A DNA stretch of 64,000 nucleotides from Inia geoffrensis (lineage: Eukaryota; Chordata; Mammalia; Artiodactyla; Iniidae): assembly GCA_036417435.1 (NCBI GenBank), contig CM070918.1, positions 33,487,523 to 33,551,522 on the forward strand. Reading direction: 5' to 3'. A program made the position numbers and the translations under genes. The notes under the pieces are model-generated. The model ran no database searches and was not told the DNA's origin. It saw nothing but the letters and a program-made list of their open reading frames with translations. Every line of letters begins with the position of its first letter. Positions within the stretch are counted from its first letter, which is position 1. Of this stretch, positions 33,314 through 44,097 are shown piece after piece.

Positions 33314-33485
33314 GGCTTCCCTGGTGGTGCAGTGGTTGAGAGTCCGCCTGCCAATGCAGGGGACACGGGTTCGTGCCCCGGTCCAGGAAGATCCCACATG
33401 CCGCGGAGCGGCTGGGCCTGCAGCCCAAGCAATGGGAGATGCCACAGCAGTGAGAGGCCCATGTACCACACACACACACAAAAAA
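33314..33485 (+). mobile_element. CHR-2 SINE with internal deletion and CA tail
   Basis: Normal head to 'gagcggctgggcc', then a jump to 'tgcagcccaagcaatgggag'. About 35-40 bases of the usual body are missing. The 3' end runs into 'accacacacacacacaaaa' instead of '-accgca' plus poly(A). Perfect 15-bp duplication 'agatgatatctatag' (33299-33313, 33486-33500). Confidence 0.94.
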
Positions 33486-33822
33486 GATGATATCTATAGA
33501 TGTAATACAGAGATATATAGACATACATATGTATGGTATATTATGTAATAATACATCACATCACGTCACACCCCACCAGGTAAAGACACAGGGGAGTCAC
33601 AAAGAGTGGTCTAGGCGGGGCCACGGCCTTGGCAAAAGCCCTGAACACACATAAACTTGGTGTGTTCAAGGGCACAGCTGACTGCGTGGGAGAGTAGCCT
33701 GCGAGGGGTTGGAGTGGGGGCTGCGGCCACTTCCTGAGGAGCCTTGTCATTCCAAGTGCAATGCGGAGACACGGAGGGTTTTAACCACAGGAGCATCAAT
33801 ACTTGATGCATAATTTTTAAAA

Positions 33823-34154
33823 AATAAATTTATCTATTTTCTTTCTTTATTTTTGGCTGCGTTGGGTCTTCATTGCTGTGCACGGGCTTTCTCTAGTTGC
33901 AGCGAGCGGGGGCTACTCTTCGTGGCCGTGTGCGGGCTTCTAATTGCGGTGGCTTCTTTTGTTGCGGAGCACGGGTTCTAGGCGCGTGGGTTTCAGCAGT
34001 TGTGGCTCGCCGGCTCTAGAGCGCAGGCTCAGTAGTTGTGGCGCACGGGCTTAGTTGCTCCACGGCACGTGGGATCTCCCCAGACCAGGGCTCGAACCCA
34101 CGTCCCCTGCACTGGCAAGTGGACTCTCCACCACTGTACCACCAGGGAAGCCCC
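33823..34154 (-). mobile_element. CHR-1-like SINE, long form
   Basis: Reverse-strand long element: 'ggctgcgttgggtcttcatt', 'ggctttctctagttgcagcg', reversed head '-taccaccagggaagcccc'. 17-bp duplication 'atg(c/t)ataatttttaaaa' (33806-33822, 34163-34179) with one mismatch. Confidence 0.95.
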
Positions 34155-34350
34155 AAGACCTCATGTATAATTTTTAAAAGACCACTTTGGTTGTCCTGTG
34201 GAGGATGGATTGGGGCAGGCAAGAAGCAGGGATGGGCTGGGATGCTCCCAGGAGGATACCCAGTAGTCTGGATTCCAGGTAACACAGGCTTGGTGGCAGC
34301 AGTGGACATAAAGAGAAGTGGGCAAATTCACCCTACACTTTAGCAGGCGA

Positions 34351-34780
34351 GAGGATGGTAATCCAGGATCCTACCCCAGTAGGGAGGCGGTCATCAATAA
34401 GAGCAATTCCAAGAGGGTTCCTAAGGGTAGCTGCCTCCCTGGCATCCCCGGCAGCTCCGGAAGTGCCTTTGTTTTCCATCTGCTCTGGTGTTTGTGGTTA
34501 AATTGATCTGCATGTAATTGATGTTGCTTCTCGCCAATCCACAAACCAGCCCATATCCATGGGGCCGCATTGCTGTCCACAGCACAATTGCTCTACAAAA
34601 TCCTCCTCCCCTCCCCTTCCCAGATGAAAGCTGTGGGCGCAACCAACAACAACAAAAATCTTGGCCCCTGTCATTTTTATGATTCCTGAAGAGTGTCAGA
34701 CAGGGTTTCACGACAACACATGTTCCCAGAAAATAGCCCTGGCTTCGAGGTGCTACAGGCATTATCCTATTCAAATCACA
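34351..34780. other. unique sequence
   Basis: No repeat or exon recognised. Confidence 0.4.
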
Positions 34781-35460
34781 AACAGATAAATCATCACTCC
34801 TCACTACCTCCAGTTAGCCGCTTCGGAAATTAGAAGAGCTTGCATATGCACTGTAGTCGGGTTCTGTCACATTGGAAATGCTTATGATAATCGGGATGCA
34901 GCATAAATGCAAAGTTGCGGAGTGTGTAAATAACCAATTATGAGGTTTTTAAAGGAGAAGCTTGTTTGGTTCTGAGAGACAGGTCCTCCCCAGTGGAACT
35001 TGCTTTTGCCTTTGCACGATATGGATGCAATTTAAAGTATCCCTGGGTGTTCTCCTCGCGCTATTTATTTAAGGTATTTATACAAGAATAAACTGTCTAG
35101 AGAAGCAGCGCAGATTGAGAGGCCGTTGCTGAAGCCAGGATGATATTGATTACAATTGCAGAAGACGGTGATGTCGGGTCACCTTCCCACCATTGATCGC
35201 TGATTGCTCTATAACACCCCCTTCTCCAGCCCTCCCCCCCTCCCCTCTGCCAATCACAGCCACATTAATTTGGGGGACAAATTTAATCATTGCTCCCTTG
35301 CAGTCCTGTTGCAATTCCAAGTCATTTTTCACACACAGTAAAATTGTGGTCAGGCTGCGGCGAGGGAATTGTGAGAGAAGAAGGCTACTGCAGAAAGATA
35401 CAGCGCATTTCCATCGTTTAATGAGGAGAGCTGGAAGGCTAGTTAATTCTCTCTGATGAT
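34781..35460. other. repeat-free tract, candidate enhancer DNA
   Basis: Motif-rich unique DNA: palindrome 'tgcatatgca' (34842-34851), POU-like 'gcataaatgcaaag', 'aaataaccaattatgagg', MEF2-like 'ctatttattta', 'gatattgattacaattgc' and 'cacattaatttggggg'. The motif density, intact AT-rich words and lack of any transposon suggest a deeply conserved non-coding element. This is inference, with no alignment. Confidence 0.42.
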
Positions 35461-35869
35461 GCTATGGCTCAATCTGGGTATTGGGCTGTGCAGAAGGATG
35501 CAGGATTGACTCTTTCAACTGCTAGGAAAATTCCCCTGTCTTTGTCAGTCATAGGTGGCCTTCCACCCGCTTGGGGTGTGATGGCACAAAATCAAACAGC
35601 CTGGCAGATGAGCTACCTACCTGCTTAACCAGGACTATAAGAGTAACAGGGGCCAGGCCAGCAGTTACCACTGTGGTTGGTGTTAATTTCCTCATCTCTG
35701 TAGCCTGTTTGGAAAAAACCAAAGAGACTAACTAAGCGCTCTGGACTGCAAAGATTTTAATCTTACCAATATAGATAGCCAAGTGAACCCTTAATTAACT
35801 TTGCAAAGTAGGATCTAACTCTTTACCAGTTCAAGTTTTCTCAGTGTAATGCAGAGATCAACATCGTGT
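35461..35869. other. unique sequence, possible MIR scrap
   Basis: 'ttaatttcctcatctctgta' at about 35685 could be a MIR remnant. Nothing else recognised. Confidence 0.35.
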
Positions 35870-35994
35870 AGCAAGTAGTCAATCATTCATTCATTCATTC
35901 GTTCATTTTTATAAGTATTTTGGTGCTAGTTGCTGGCATTCCAGGGCTGAACAAAACTTGCCTTTATGGAGTTTATATTCTAGAAAGAGCAGTG
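35870..35994 (-). mobile_element. L2 LINE 3' end
   Basis: Inverted L2 tail '(attc)n' at about 35881-35907, then 'ttggtgctagttgctggcat', 'aacttgcctttatggagttt' and 'atattctag', which are the reversed L2 terminus landmarks. Confidence 0.75.
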
Positions 35995-36818
35995 TTTTTT
36001 TTTTTCTTAATTGTGATAAGAACACAACGTGAGGTCTGTTCTCTTAATTATTCACTGTGCCATATGTTATTGTTGGCTATAGGTACAATGCTGTATAGGT
36101 CTCTAGAGCTCACTCATCTTACTTAACTGAAACTTTGTACCTGCTGATGAATAATTCTCCATTTCCCCTTCACCCCTCCTCCCCCCAGTAACCACCATTC
36201 CAGTCTTTGATTTTATGGTTTTGACTTTTTTAAATAGCTTGTATAAGTGCAGTCATGCAGTATTTGTCTTTCTGTGTCTGGCTTATTTCACTAGCATAAT
36301 TTCTTCAGTGTTCATCCATGTCGTTGCATACTGCAGGAGTTCCTTCTTTTTGAAGCCTGTGTTGTCTTCCATTACGCCGCAGTTTCTTAATCCATTCATC
36401 TGTCAATGAACATTGAGGGTGCTTCCACATCGTAACTCTTTTACCTAGTGCTGCGATGAACATAGGCATATACAAACGGCCAACAAGTATATGAAAAAAT
36501 GCACTTTGTCACTAATCATCAGGGAGATGCAAACCCAAACCACCATCGTCTCACACGTCAGGATGGCTTTACCAAAAAACAACAAAAACACAAACCCCAA
36601 AATCAGAAGACAGCAAGTGCTAGTGAAGATGTGGAGGAATTGGAACACTTGGCACTGCTGGTGGGAATGCGAAATGGTGCAGCTGCTATGGAAAACAGTA
36701 TGGATATTCCTCACACGATGAAAAATAAAACTACCATGTGAGTCGGCAGCCACACTTCTGGGTATCTATCCAAAAACCCCTGAAATCAGCATCTCAAAGA
36801 GATGCTAAGCCATGTCCG
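35995..36818 (-). mobile_element. L1 with 5' inversion (twin priming)
   Basis: 35995-36467 is L1 3' sequence on the reverse strand, up to the reversed 'atgaacataggc'. 36468-36810 is the next upstream part of the L1 on the forward strand ('atgaaaaaatgcactttgtc', 'aatcatcagggagatgcaaa', 'ctatggaaaacagtatggat', '-ctcaaagagatg'). The two pieces are neighbours in an intact L1, so the 5' part is inverted. A short repeated 'gagcagtg' (35987-35994, 36819-36826) may be the target duplication. Confidence 0.85.
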
Positions 36819-36819
36819 G

Positions 36820-37012
36820 AGCAGTGGTTTTTAGGCTTTCGCACGTTCCAGAATTACCTGGAGGGGGTGTTAAAATGTCTGTTTCTGGGTTCCTGCCACC
36901 TGCAGAGCTTCTGACTCAAACAGGTCTAGGGTGGGTTCTGTAGTTTGCGCGTCTAACAAGTCCCTAAGTGCTGCTGCCGGTCCGGGGAACCCCACTTTGT
37001 GAAGAGCTACAC
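36820..37012 (+). mobile_element. MER5A (hAT-Charlie)
   Basis: 'agcagtggtttttaggcttt', 'cagaattacctggagggggt', 'tgggttcctgccacctgcag' and 'ccccactttgtgaagagcta' follow MER5A order nearly end to end. Confidence 0.8.
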
Positions 37013-37021
37013 TAGTTAGAG

Positions 37022-37205
37022 CAGTAGATGTCAAGTCTGGTTGCACATTAAAATCACCTGCTGAAAGCTTTTGAAAAATCCCCATGCCTGGGGGCCCACT
37101 GTCAGTGACGCTGATTTAATTAGTCTGAGCAGGGATCTAGGCAGGGGTGTTTTATAAAAGAGCACCCATCCCAGGTGATTCTGTGCAGTTGGGTTCGAAA
37201 CACTG
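37022..37205 (+). mobile_element. second MER5A-like element, same orientation
   Basis: 'cagtagatgtcaagtctggt', 'gcacattaaaatcacctgct', 'catgcctgggggcccactgt', 'cccaggtgattctgtgcagt' and end 'ggttcgaaacactgctt'. It directly follows another MER5A. Confidence 0.78.
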
Positions 37206-37224
37206 CTTCATTTGAACGTGAGGA

Positions 37225-37435
37225 GTAGAGGATGGAAGCTTTCAGCGCAGGAGCTGAGAGTCTGACAGATGTCACTTGGCACTCTGGTTCCATTCCTAGC
37301 CCTGGCAAATTACTTGATCATGCCTCAGTGTCCGCATCTGTAATGCTCAGACTATCCAATCCTTCGAGCTGTGGTGAGGATTGAGGGAAGTAATATATAT
37401 GCCTGGCATATAGCAAGCCCTCGATCCATGCTGGC
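37225..37435 (+). mobile_element. MIR SINE
   Basis: 'gagctgagagtctgacagat', 'gcaaattacttgatcatgcc', 'tcagtgtccgcatctgtaat' and 'tgcctggcatatagcaagcc' in MIR order. Confidence 0.8.
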
Positions 37436-38351
37436 TTTTAGCATTGTTTTAAGAGTGGAGCACACAGCGTGGCTCTACCAATTGTTAATTTAATTATTCG
37501 GTATAGTTCCAGTTAAATTCCTTGCCTGTTAAGATACCGGCAGAGACTTACTTTATTTGTCTTTCTTAGACTTGCCATTTGCCCTGATGCTGTCTAGAGG
37601 GATCCCCGCCGCCTTCCTTCCCTTTCTTCATTCAGACACCAATAATAAGGTCCTCATGCTTCTCTGACAGCCCAAACTTTGTAGCAAAAGTGTCTTGTTT
37701 GCAGCTGTGGAAACATTCGTCATCCAGTGTAACCAAGCAAAACGCCCCACCCTGGGATGTGTCTAATACACATGCTGGAGATGCGGTGCCAGGAGAGCAA
37801 ATGGTACCCGAGAATAATTCCTCAAATGAGCCACAGGCACGTAGGGAAAGCTATCGGAAGCCAGAGGACCTGTTTTTAAAAATTTGATTGACAGTCAAGT
37901 TTACTCCTCTTTCCATCACTTTCTCATGACCTGCTATGGCTTAGACTGTGTGTATTTAAAGTCATTCTCTTCGGGTGGGGAGAGGATGATGGGACTGACA
38001 ACAGTTTGGGAAGGAGACTAGGCATGTGCATGAGGGTGGAAGGCATGACGAGGGGACCCTGGGCTGGTCTAGGAGATGTTTTGGGGTGGGTCCGGGGCTT
38101 CCAGAGGGAGGGGTAGGGAAGAGAATGTGCTCTCTTGCATTAGCCTTGTTGGACACCACTGAAGCTAAATTTATACATGGCACCCGCTGAGACCAGGAAT
38201 CCAGACTAGTCTCAGGGTGGGGAAAGCAGGCAAGTGGTTACAGGACCAGTTGTTCAGAGGCTCTCATAAAACAGTCTGACTTGCCTTTCACTTGGGTTAC
38301 CCGGGAGACACAGCATCCTCCTTCCGGGTCGTCCACAAATTGAGGTCGTAG
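37436..38351. other. unique sequence
   Basis: No gene or repeat recognised. 37470-37560 has AT-rich enhancer-like texture. Confidence 0.38.
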
Positions 38352-38582
38352 AGCCCAGTGGTCCAGAATAACGGCTCTGGGATCAGAAACAGCCCTGGGC
38401 ATGAGTCCTTGCCGCCTCTCTTGCTAGGTTGTGTGACCTTGGGTAAGTGCTTTTTCTGGTTGAGTTTGTTTCCTCATCTGTAAAATGGGTATAATAAAAG
38501 TCCAGTAGCCAGAGTACAGGGCTGTCACAAGGATTGAATGAGGTTATGTTTGTAAAGTACTTACAACGCCTGGTGCACGATA
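38352..38582 (+). mobile_element. MIR SINE, near full length
   Basis: 'acggctctgggatcagaaac', 'gttgtgtgaccttgggtaag', 'tttcctcatctgtaaaatgg', 'cacaaggattgaatgaggtt' and 'tacaacgcctggtgcacgat'. Covers almost the whole MIR consensus. Confidence 0.93.
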
Positions 38583-38594
38583 ACCACTGCCTTT

Positions 38595-39190
38595 CAACCA
38601 TCCCACGACTCTTATTTAGCCCTATTACGTGCCTGGCGCCACTCACACAGGAACTGGAACACAAGGGTAAACAAGGCAGGCATGACCCTTGCCCTCCAAA
38701 AGCTTATATCCTGGAATAGAGAGGCTGAATAAAGAGCAACAATCAGTCAATCTATCAATAAACAAACAAGGGCAACGAGGTGGCTTTGAATGCTATGCTA
38801 ATAATTAAAATAGGGTGCCGTGAAAGAGAGGGACAGGGCCCGCGTTCCACTGGGTGGCAAGATAAGGTGTCTGTGAGGAGGGAACATGGAAGTTGTGATA
38901 ATGAGGAGACAGCCATGCCAGTCTCTGCAGCAACAGCATCCTGGGCAGGGGACCAGCATGTGCAAAGGTCCTGAGCCTGGAGAGGAGGAGGGACAGAAAG
39001 GAGGCCAGCGTGCTGAGGCAGAGTGAACCAGTGGGAGAGTAGAAGGAGGTGAAATGGTAGAAAGAGGAAAGAACCAGATCATACAGGGCCTCATGGGCTC
39101 TGGGAAGGACTTTGGTTGCTCTGAGTGCAGCGGGAGGCCCTGGGAAGGTTCGTGCAGGTGAGGGAGCGACTTGGTATGATTTTCAGTCTC
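38595..39190 (-). mobile_element. old L2-like LINE 3' region
   Basis: 'ttagccctattacgtgcctg', 'cccttgccctccaaaagctt', 'ccagcatgtgcaaaggtcct', 'accagatcatacagggcctc' and 'gaaggactttggttgctctg' are in family order on the reverse strand. Confidence 0.65.
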
Positions 39191-40080
39191 AGATAATCCC
39201 TGGGGCTGCTCTGGGACAACAGATTGAAGGGTGAGAATGGAAGCAGGGAGACCAGAGAGAGGGCTCCTGTCATCTTGTGGGGGAGATGCTAGCAGCTCAG
39301 CTGCCCCTGTCAGTGTCTACTTTCAGCCTGCCTGCCCTCACTTGGGGTGGGAAGCAGAGAGCAGAGCCTCCAGTCCAATCCCTCTGAAACCTAGCTGCAG
39401 CGGCGGGAGAATGGGTTTGGTCTTCCTCACTGTGCGTCCCCTGGTCTCAGGGAAGCGAGCTGAGATGCAGCTGAAGGGAGGACCCCTCCCATGCATAGGT
39501 TCCCAAAGCCCTTCCAGTCCTGCTGGGAAGCAGGACACTGGCCATCACCTGCCCTGGGGTGGCACTGGGTGGTTTCCAGGGCGTTTCCTGGATCACTTCC
39601 GCCCTTGGAAGCAAACACACCACCAACACGTGTAGGAAACATGTGCGCTCTGCCTTCTGCCCAGACGCCCAGCCAACCATTAGGAAGTTGCTTGGAATTT
39701 TTATCCCCATCTTGCTGGGTCCATCTGGTTTGGATACTGGACGGGCCCGAGCCCTGATGTCTGACTGGCTCAATCCCTGGCCCTCTGGCCCTCTCACAGG
39801 CTTGGGTCTATCTGAAGGCCTCTGGGGTAGAAAGGAATTAGGGACACATGAGGAGGAAGCAGGGCTGCACAGAAAGCATCTCTTGTCCACGCCAGGTGGC
39901 ACAGGACTCTCTGGACAGGTTGGCAGGCTTGAGTCTATCAAACCAGACTTCCTTCTGGGGCCCCTACCTCCCCAGCCTGTTTCATGCAACCAGATAATTC
40001 GATTTTCCATTGAAATAAATTTCTCCTCTTTGTCTGGTGCCCTATGGAAGCCCCCAGCTTGAAGAAATCCCTCCCCATCC
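39191..40080. other. GC-rich unique tract, no gene recognised
   Basis: Long frames overlap on opposite strands (39447-40010 minus, 39559-40062 plus) with no conserved motif in either. I regard both as chance frames. Confidence 0.42.
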
Positions 40081-41450
40081 TATGCTTTTTCAGCCCATCT
40101 TTGTATTCCTTCGATTTTTATAGCCGACCATTTTGTACGTGAACTAAGTACTAAACAAGCATTATTACTGCTTTGTGCACCGCACACCACAGAGGCATAA
40201 ATCCCACATTAACCTCATCCTAAAGAGTGGCTGAATGCATTTTAATAAATGTCCCAAATGGTTTCAGTGTCTAGTAGCCAAACGGAATAAAAAATGCACA
40301 CACATTACAGGATGTTATGAACCTTTCTATCAAAAGTAATAATAAACAGACTGCTTGTTGGGCTTGGTGATTGGGTTACACTTTTAAACAGTATATTGAG
40401 AGACAAATCAAGGTGGAGCTGAGATGATTCTGTGGTGAGATCTAAGGTGGCACAGCAATTTCCAGGGGGTTTGCGATGAGCAGGTAGACATCTCTCTCTG
40501 CCTCGTGATAGGTTTTCATTCTGAGCTCTCATTCTAAACGGTACCAAGAGAAATGAGCAAATTAAGAAATCTCTGCTGCACTCGGATATTGAATCTAAGC
40601 AGCTAGATAAAGGCCGGGACGCACATCATTTGTCAGCAGAATAAAAATTCAGGTGGAGTGGATTTCTACTAGTAAAGTTTCAGAAGTTAATTAGCCCTTT
40701 TGGTCATCAGCCCACAGTAGATAAGATATCCTGCCGGTGGCCATTTTGGATGTTGCAGATGTTTGGGTCTGGGCACATCTGTAGGCAATCACTCTGCTTT
40801 CTGAGCGGGAATGGTGTTTTATTATGGGATTAGATGTGTAATCTTGGATAAATAGTAGAAATTGGAGGACTTCGGTTGGAAGACTTGTTTTCTCTCCTGG
40901 AGAGCAGTGTAAATAGCAAACCAGAAACGATTCGCTCATTATTGAAGCAATAATTGAACTTGCCAGTCTCCTCCCTTCTGGTGGGACCTCAGGGGTCAGC
41001 GTCAAACTCTTGGCAAATGAGGCTTCATGGGGTGTCCGGCCAGGCGCAGGGTATGGGGTTGGCAAGCCCTGGCTGGGGCCTCTGCTGAAGAGGTGACTGC
41101 TTTGGGGGTCTGGCCACCAGGGGGGCTGGACTGCATCTCAGGGCCTCTTTGCATTTTTGGAGGGTAACTCTTCCACAAGCTCCGCCAAACGTCTTCCAAG
41201 GGTGAGGATTGCTGAAATGAGGAGGTGGCATGGAGACGGTCCAGGCTGTTACTGATACCTTTCCCCAATTCCGGTAATACACATAATGATGTTACTCAGT
41301 TTTGTTTTACATTTCCAAAACAGATGTACTGAATCCCTGTAAACTGATCTATGGTAATGCACTTAATTTTAATCTTCAATGTTAAAAGTAAAAACTGATC
41401 ACGGAAAGCAGAAACATGTGTCACTTTACCATAAGTTGGCACAAGACACA
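40081..41450. other. repeat-free tract, candidate conserved non-coding DNA
   Basis: Contains several motif-dense blocks: 40190-40330 ('gaatgcattttaataaatgt'), 40550-40690, 40880-40970 and 41285-41400 ('actgatctatggtaatgcac'). No transposon recognised for 1.3 kb. Candidate regulatory DNA by texture only. Confidence 0.38.
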
Positions 41451-42389
41451 TCTTCCCCCTTGCCACTTAACTGTTTGGGTTCTGCTGTCGGCTTTCTCCG
41501 GATTTTGCCCTCCTTGTTAATTTCCTCCTCATCTCTCCAGAAGCCACCCACTGCCAGGTGTCCTCTGCAGCTGGTGGGCACTCCCTGCCTTGGGGTGTCT
41601 GCCAGTGTTGCAAAGCTTGTTGCTTTCGGCTACTGTGAGTGCACACTGCAAGGCGCATGTCCACTGTGGTTTGGAAAGTTGGAAAAAGAAGTCTCAAAAT
41701 CTTGTCAGATTGTAAAAGTCAATGGAAAATCAGTGCTCCCCTGACAAAGATGCTGGTTAATATTAAAGCAAGTTGGGTAATAATTACCAAACAACTTTAT
41801 TCATGAGCAAGGGGCAAAGTAAAAGCCCTGAATTTTTCTTCTAGAAGTTGGTAGTAGTTTCTTAGCAGAGATGGTCAGGCTACTCAGAAGCTCAACATAG
41901 GCCGCAATTAGGAAAGTCAACCTGGAAATATGGAGGGATTCTTTGAAATGTGAAAACAAAGGTGCACCCTCATCATGGATCAGAGGGGCTCGGAACGGTG
42001 GGATGCAGGGTCATAATTTTTCTCGCAGTGCAAGGCAACTGACCCCAAAACTTTGCTCATTCCCAGCTGAGCGTCTCACATGGTGCCAGCTTTTCCCTGA
42101 ATAGCTCCTGGTGGCCGACACTCAATGGTGTGACATTGCTGAAACTTTACCCTTTGGCCTCAAGGTTCAGAAGAGTTGAAAGCAGATGGACATCTTTTGT
42201 ACCAGAGTTGGGTGGAGGTTGGGGGGTGTACAGAATGCCATGACCGATGGGGTTGACCTCTTGGGAGCAGATACCCATGAGACACCCCAGTAGATGGATA
42301 AGCTCAGGCAGGGGGAAAGGCATACCGGCTCTGGAGACCATGAAAGCCCAGGCAGGGTGTGGGAACCCACAGTCGTGGGTACCATTGGG
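41451..42389. other. unique sequence
   Basis: No repeat or exon supported. 41740-41830 is AT-rich and may belong to the preceding candidate tract. Confidence 0.38.
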
Positions 42390-42540
42390 AGCTCAGCCTC
42401 AGGTGAGGTAGCAGGGGCCAGGTTACAGAGGGCCTGTGCTAAGGAGATTCAGACCTGAGCCTGAGGCTGACGGGGAGCCTTGGAAGGAAGTGACCGGCGA
42501 CTCGTGACTTAGATCTCTTGGACAGCTCGGTGGGCAGGAC
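42390..42540 (-). mobile_element. L2-like LINE fragment
   Basis: 'ggggccaggttacagagggc', 'ctgtgctaaggagattcaga' and 'ggggagccttggaaggaagt' follow the same order as the old LINE copies at 3 kb and 39 kb. Confidence 0.45.
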
Positions 42541-42795
42541 TGAAAGCACAGAGACCAAAGAAGAGACCAAATGAAGAGATGTCTTTTGCAGTTCTGACAT
42601 CTGTCCTTTGCTCACCTGCAGGGGCGTCGGGTCCTCACTGGGCCCCCTGCTTTTGTTCCTTGTTCTTTCCATCGCATCCCTTCTTCTCTGTGCTTTGCAT
42701 CCAAGATTCAGATAACTTCTTTCTCCTTCTGGGATCCCAAATTCTTCATCTTGGCCAAGATTGGAAAGAACTTTTTCCTTCAAGAAGTGAAGTCC

Positions 42796-43011
42796 GGGCT
42801 TCCCAGGTGGCTCAGTGGTTGGGAGTCCGCCTGCCGATGCAGGGGACACGGGTTCGTGCCCCGGTCCGGGAAGATCCCACGTGCCGTGGAGCGGCTGGGG
42901 CCGTGAGCCATGGCCACTGAGCCTGCCCGTCCGGAGCCTGTTGTTCCGCAACGTGAGAGGCCACAACAGTGAGAGGCCCGCGTACCGCAAAAAAAAAAAA
43001 AAAAAAAAAAA
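42796..43011 (+). mobile_element. CHR-2 SINE, short form with long poly(A)
   Basis: Consensus-like: 'gggcttcccaggtggctcag' head, body with 'gcgtaccgc' and a 23-base poly(A). Duplicated 'tgaagtcc' (42788-42795, 43016-43023). The 222-codon minus frame at 42439-43107, the longest in the window, runs through this SINE and is not a gene. Confidence 0.95.
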
Positions 43012-43029
43012 GCAATGAAGTCCATCGAC

Positions 43030-43210
43030 GGAAAGTGCTGAGGGCCGGTGTGGCATCAGAATCCCCTGGAAGACTCGAGAAAACACAGATTCCTGGTCCC
43101 TACCCACAGAGATTCTGAGTCAATAGGTCTGGGGGGGTGGGGTGGGGACTGAGAATCTGCATTTCCACAAGCTCCCAGGTGCTGCTGACTCTGCCCCCAG
43201 TCCAGGGACT
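43030..43210 (+). mobile_element. MER5A (hAT-Charlie)
   Basis: 'gtggcatcagaatcccctgg', 'gattctgagtcaataggtct', 'ggactgagaatctgcatttc' and 'cacaagctcccaggtgctgc' follow MER5A order. Confidence 0.82.
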
Positions 43211-43749
43211 GCTCTCTGTGCAGCAGTGACAAGACTCGGTGTCGGCAGCCCCTCTGCATCTCCATCGTGTGTTCTGGAAGCTGCAGAGGGATGGCCAGAC
43301 GGCCCTGGATGGTGCAGGCGGAGATGTTTTCCTAAGGGAGCTTCAGAAATTAAATGCAGAGGAAGGGTCCTGTGCCCTGGGCCCTGGAGAGCTTGTGTGC
43401 TGCTTTTTGGGCTCTTGGAGGCAGAATAAGCTCAGCTCTGACCGTGCACGGAGGGTCGTGTTCTTTATCCAAAAACAACATGATGAAGGAGAATTCAATT
43501 TGGCAGGGGCATTTTCTGTTGAAGCACTTTCTCTTAATTTAATCACCCATGCAAGAGCCTTCCAGACATTGGGATGTAAGGTTTTAGAAATTCAGCTCAT
43601 TTTCTCAGATATTTTCATTCTTGAACGTCTGGAGGGGGAGGGGAGCTGAGAGGTGGAGGGAGAGACCGTCAGATGGAGAGTGTAGTCAACTAGGAACTGG
43701 AACACAGAAGGAAAGATTGTTTGAAAGACACACAAGTGGAGTTGTGGGA
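43211..43749. other. unique sequence
   Basis: No repeat or gene recognised. Confidence 0.4.
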
Positions 43750-43970
43750 AAGATGCACCTTCTGGAGTCAGGCCCACCTGGTGTGAATATTCCAGATCTG
43801 CCGCTCACGGGTGTGTGGTTCCGGGCAAGCCATCTGATCCCTCTGAACCTCAGGTTCCTCATCTGGAAAATGGAATCATAACAGCTACCCTGCAGAGTTG
43901 CTGTCAGGATTAGAGGTGATGTGCGTACAGCATCAAGCACACGTTGGAAGCCCGGGAAGCACTCAGATAA
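43750..43970 (+). mobile_element. MIR SINE, near full length
   Basis: 'accttctggagtcaggccca', 'ctgaacctcaggttcctcat', 'ctggaaaatggaatcataac' and 'gctgtcaggattagaggtga' in MIR order. Confidence 0.9.
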
Positions 43971-44097
43971 TGTCATCTATTCTCATAACGTTGTTATTAT
44001 TGTATTTCTTATTATTTTAATATTTTCCCACTCAGTCGTAATTCGTTTATGTTGCTGAATCCTGAGAAAATGGGACCATCAGAAGAATCATCCCTTT

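Larger units (their letters stand above)
33140..34350 (-). mobile_element. old L2-like LINE carrying two SINEs
   Basis: Starts with the inverted L2 tail 'ttcattcattcgttcattca', then 'gtttgccaagtcctggctac', 'cagggaaggcttctctgagg' and, further in, 'gaccactttggttgtcctgt' and 'gaggatggattggggcaggc'. SINEs at 33314-33485 and 33823-34154 interrupt it. It shows family order but heavy divergence. Confidence 0.6.

Noticed and set aside
39447..40062. Two long frames on opposite strands (187 and 167 codons)
   Set aside because: They overlap almost completely, neither shows family features, and the region is GC-rich with few stops.
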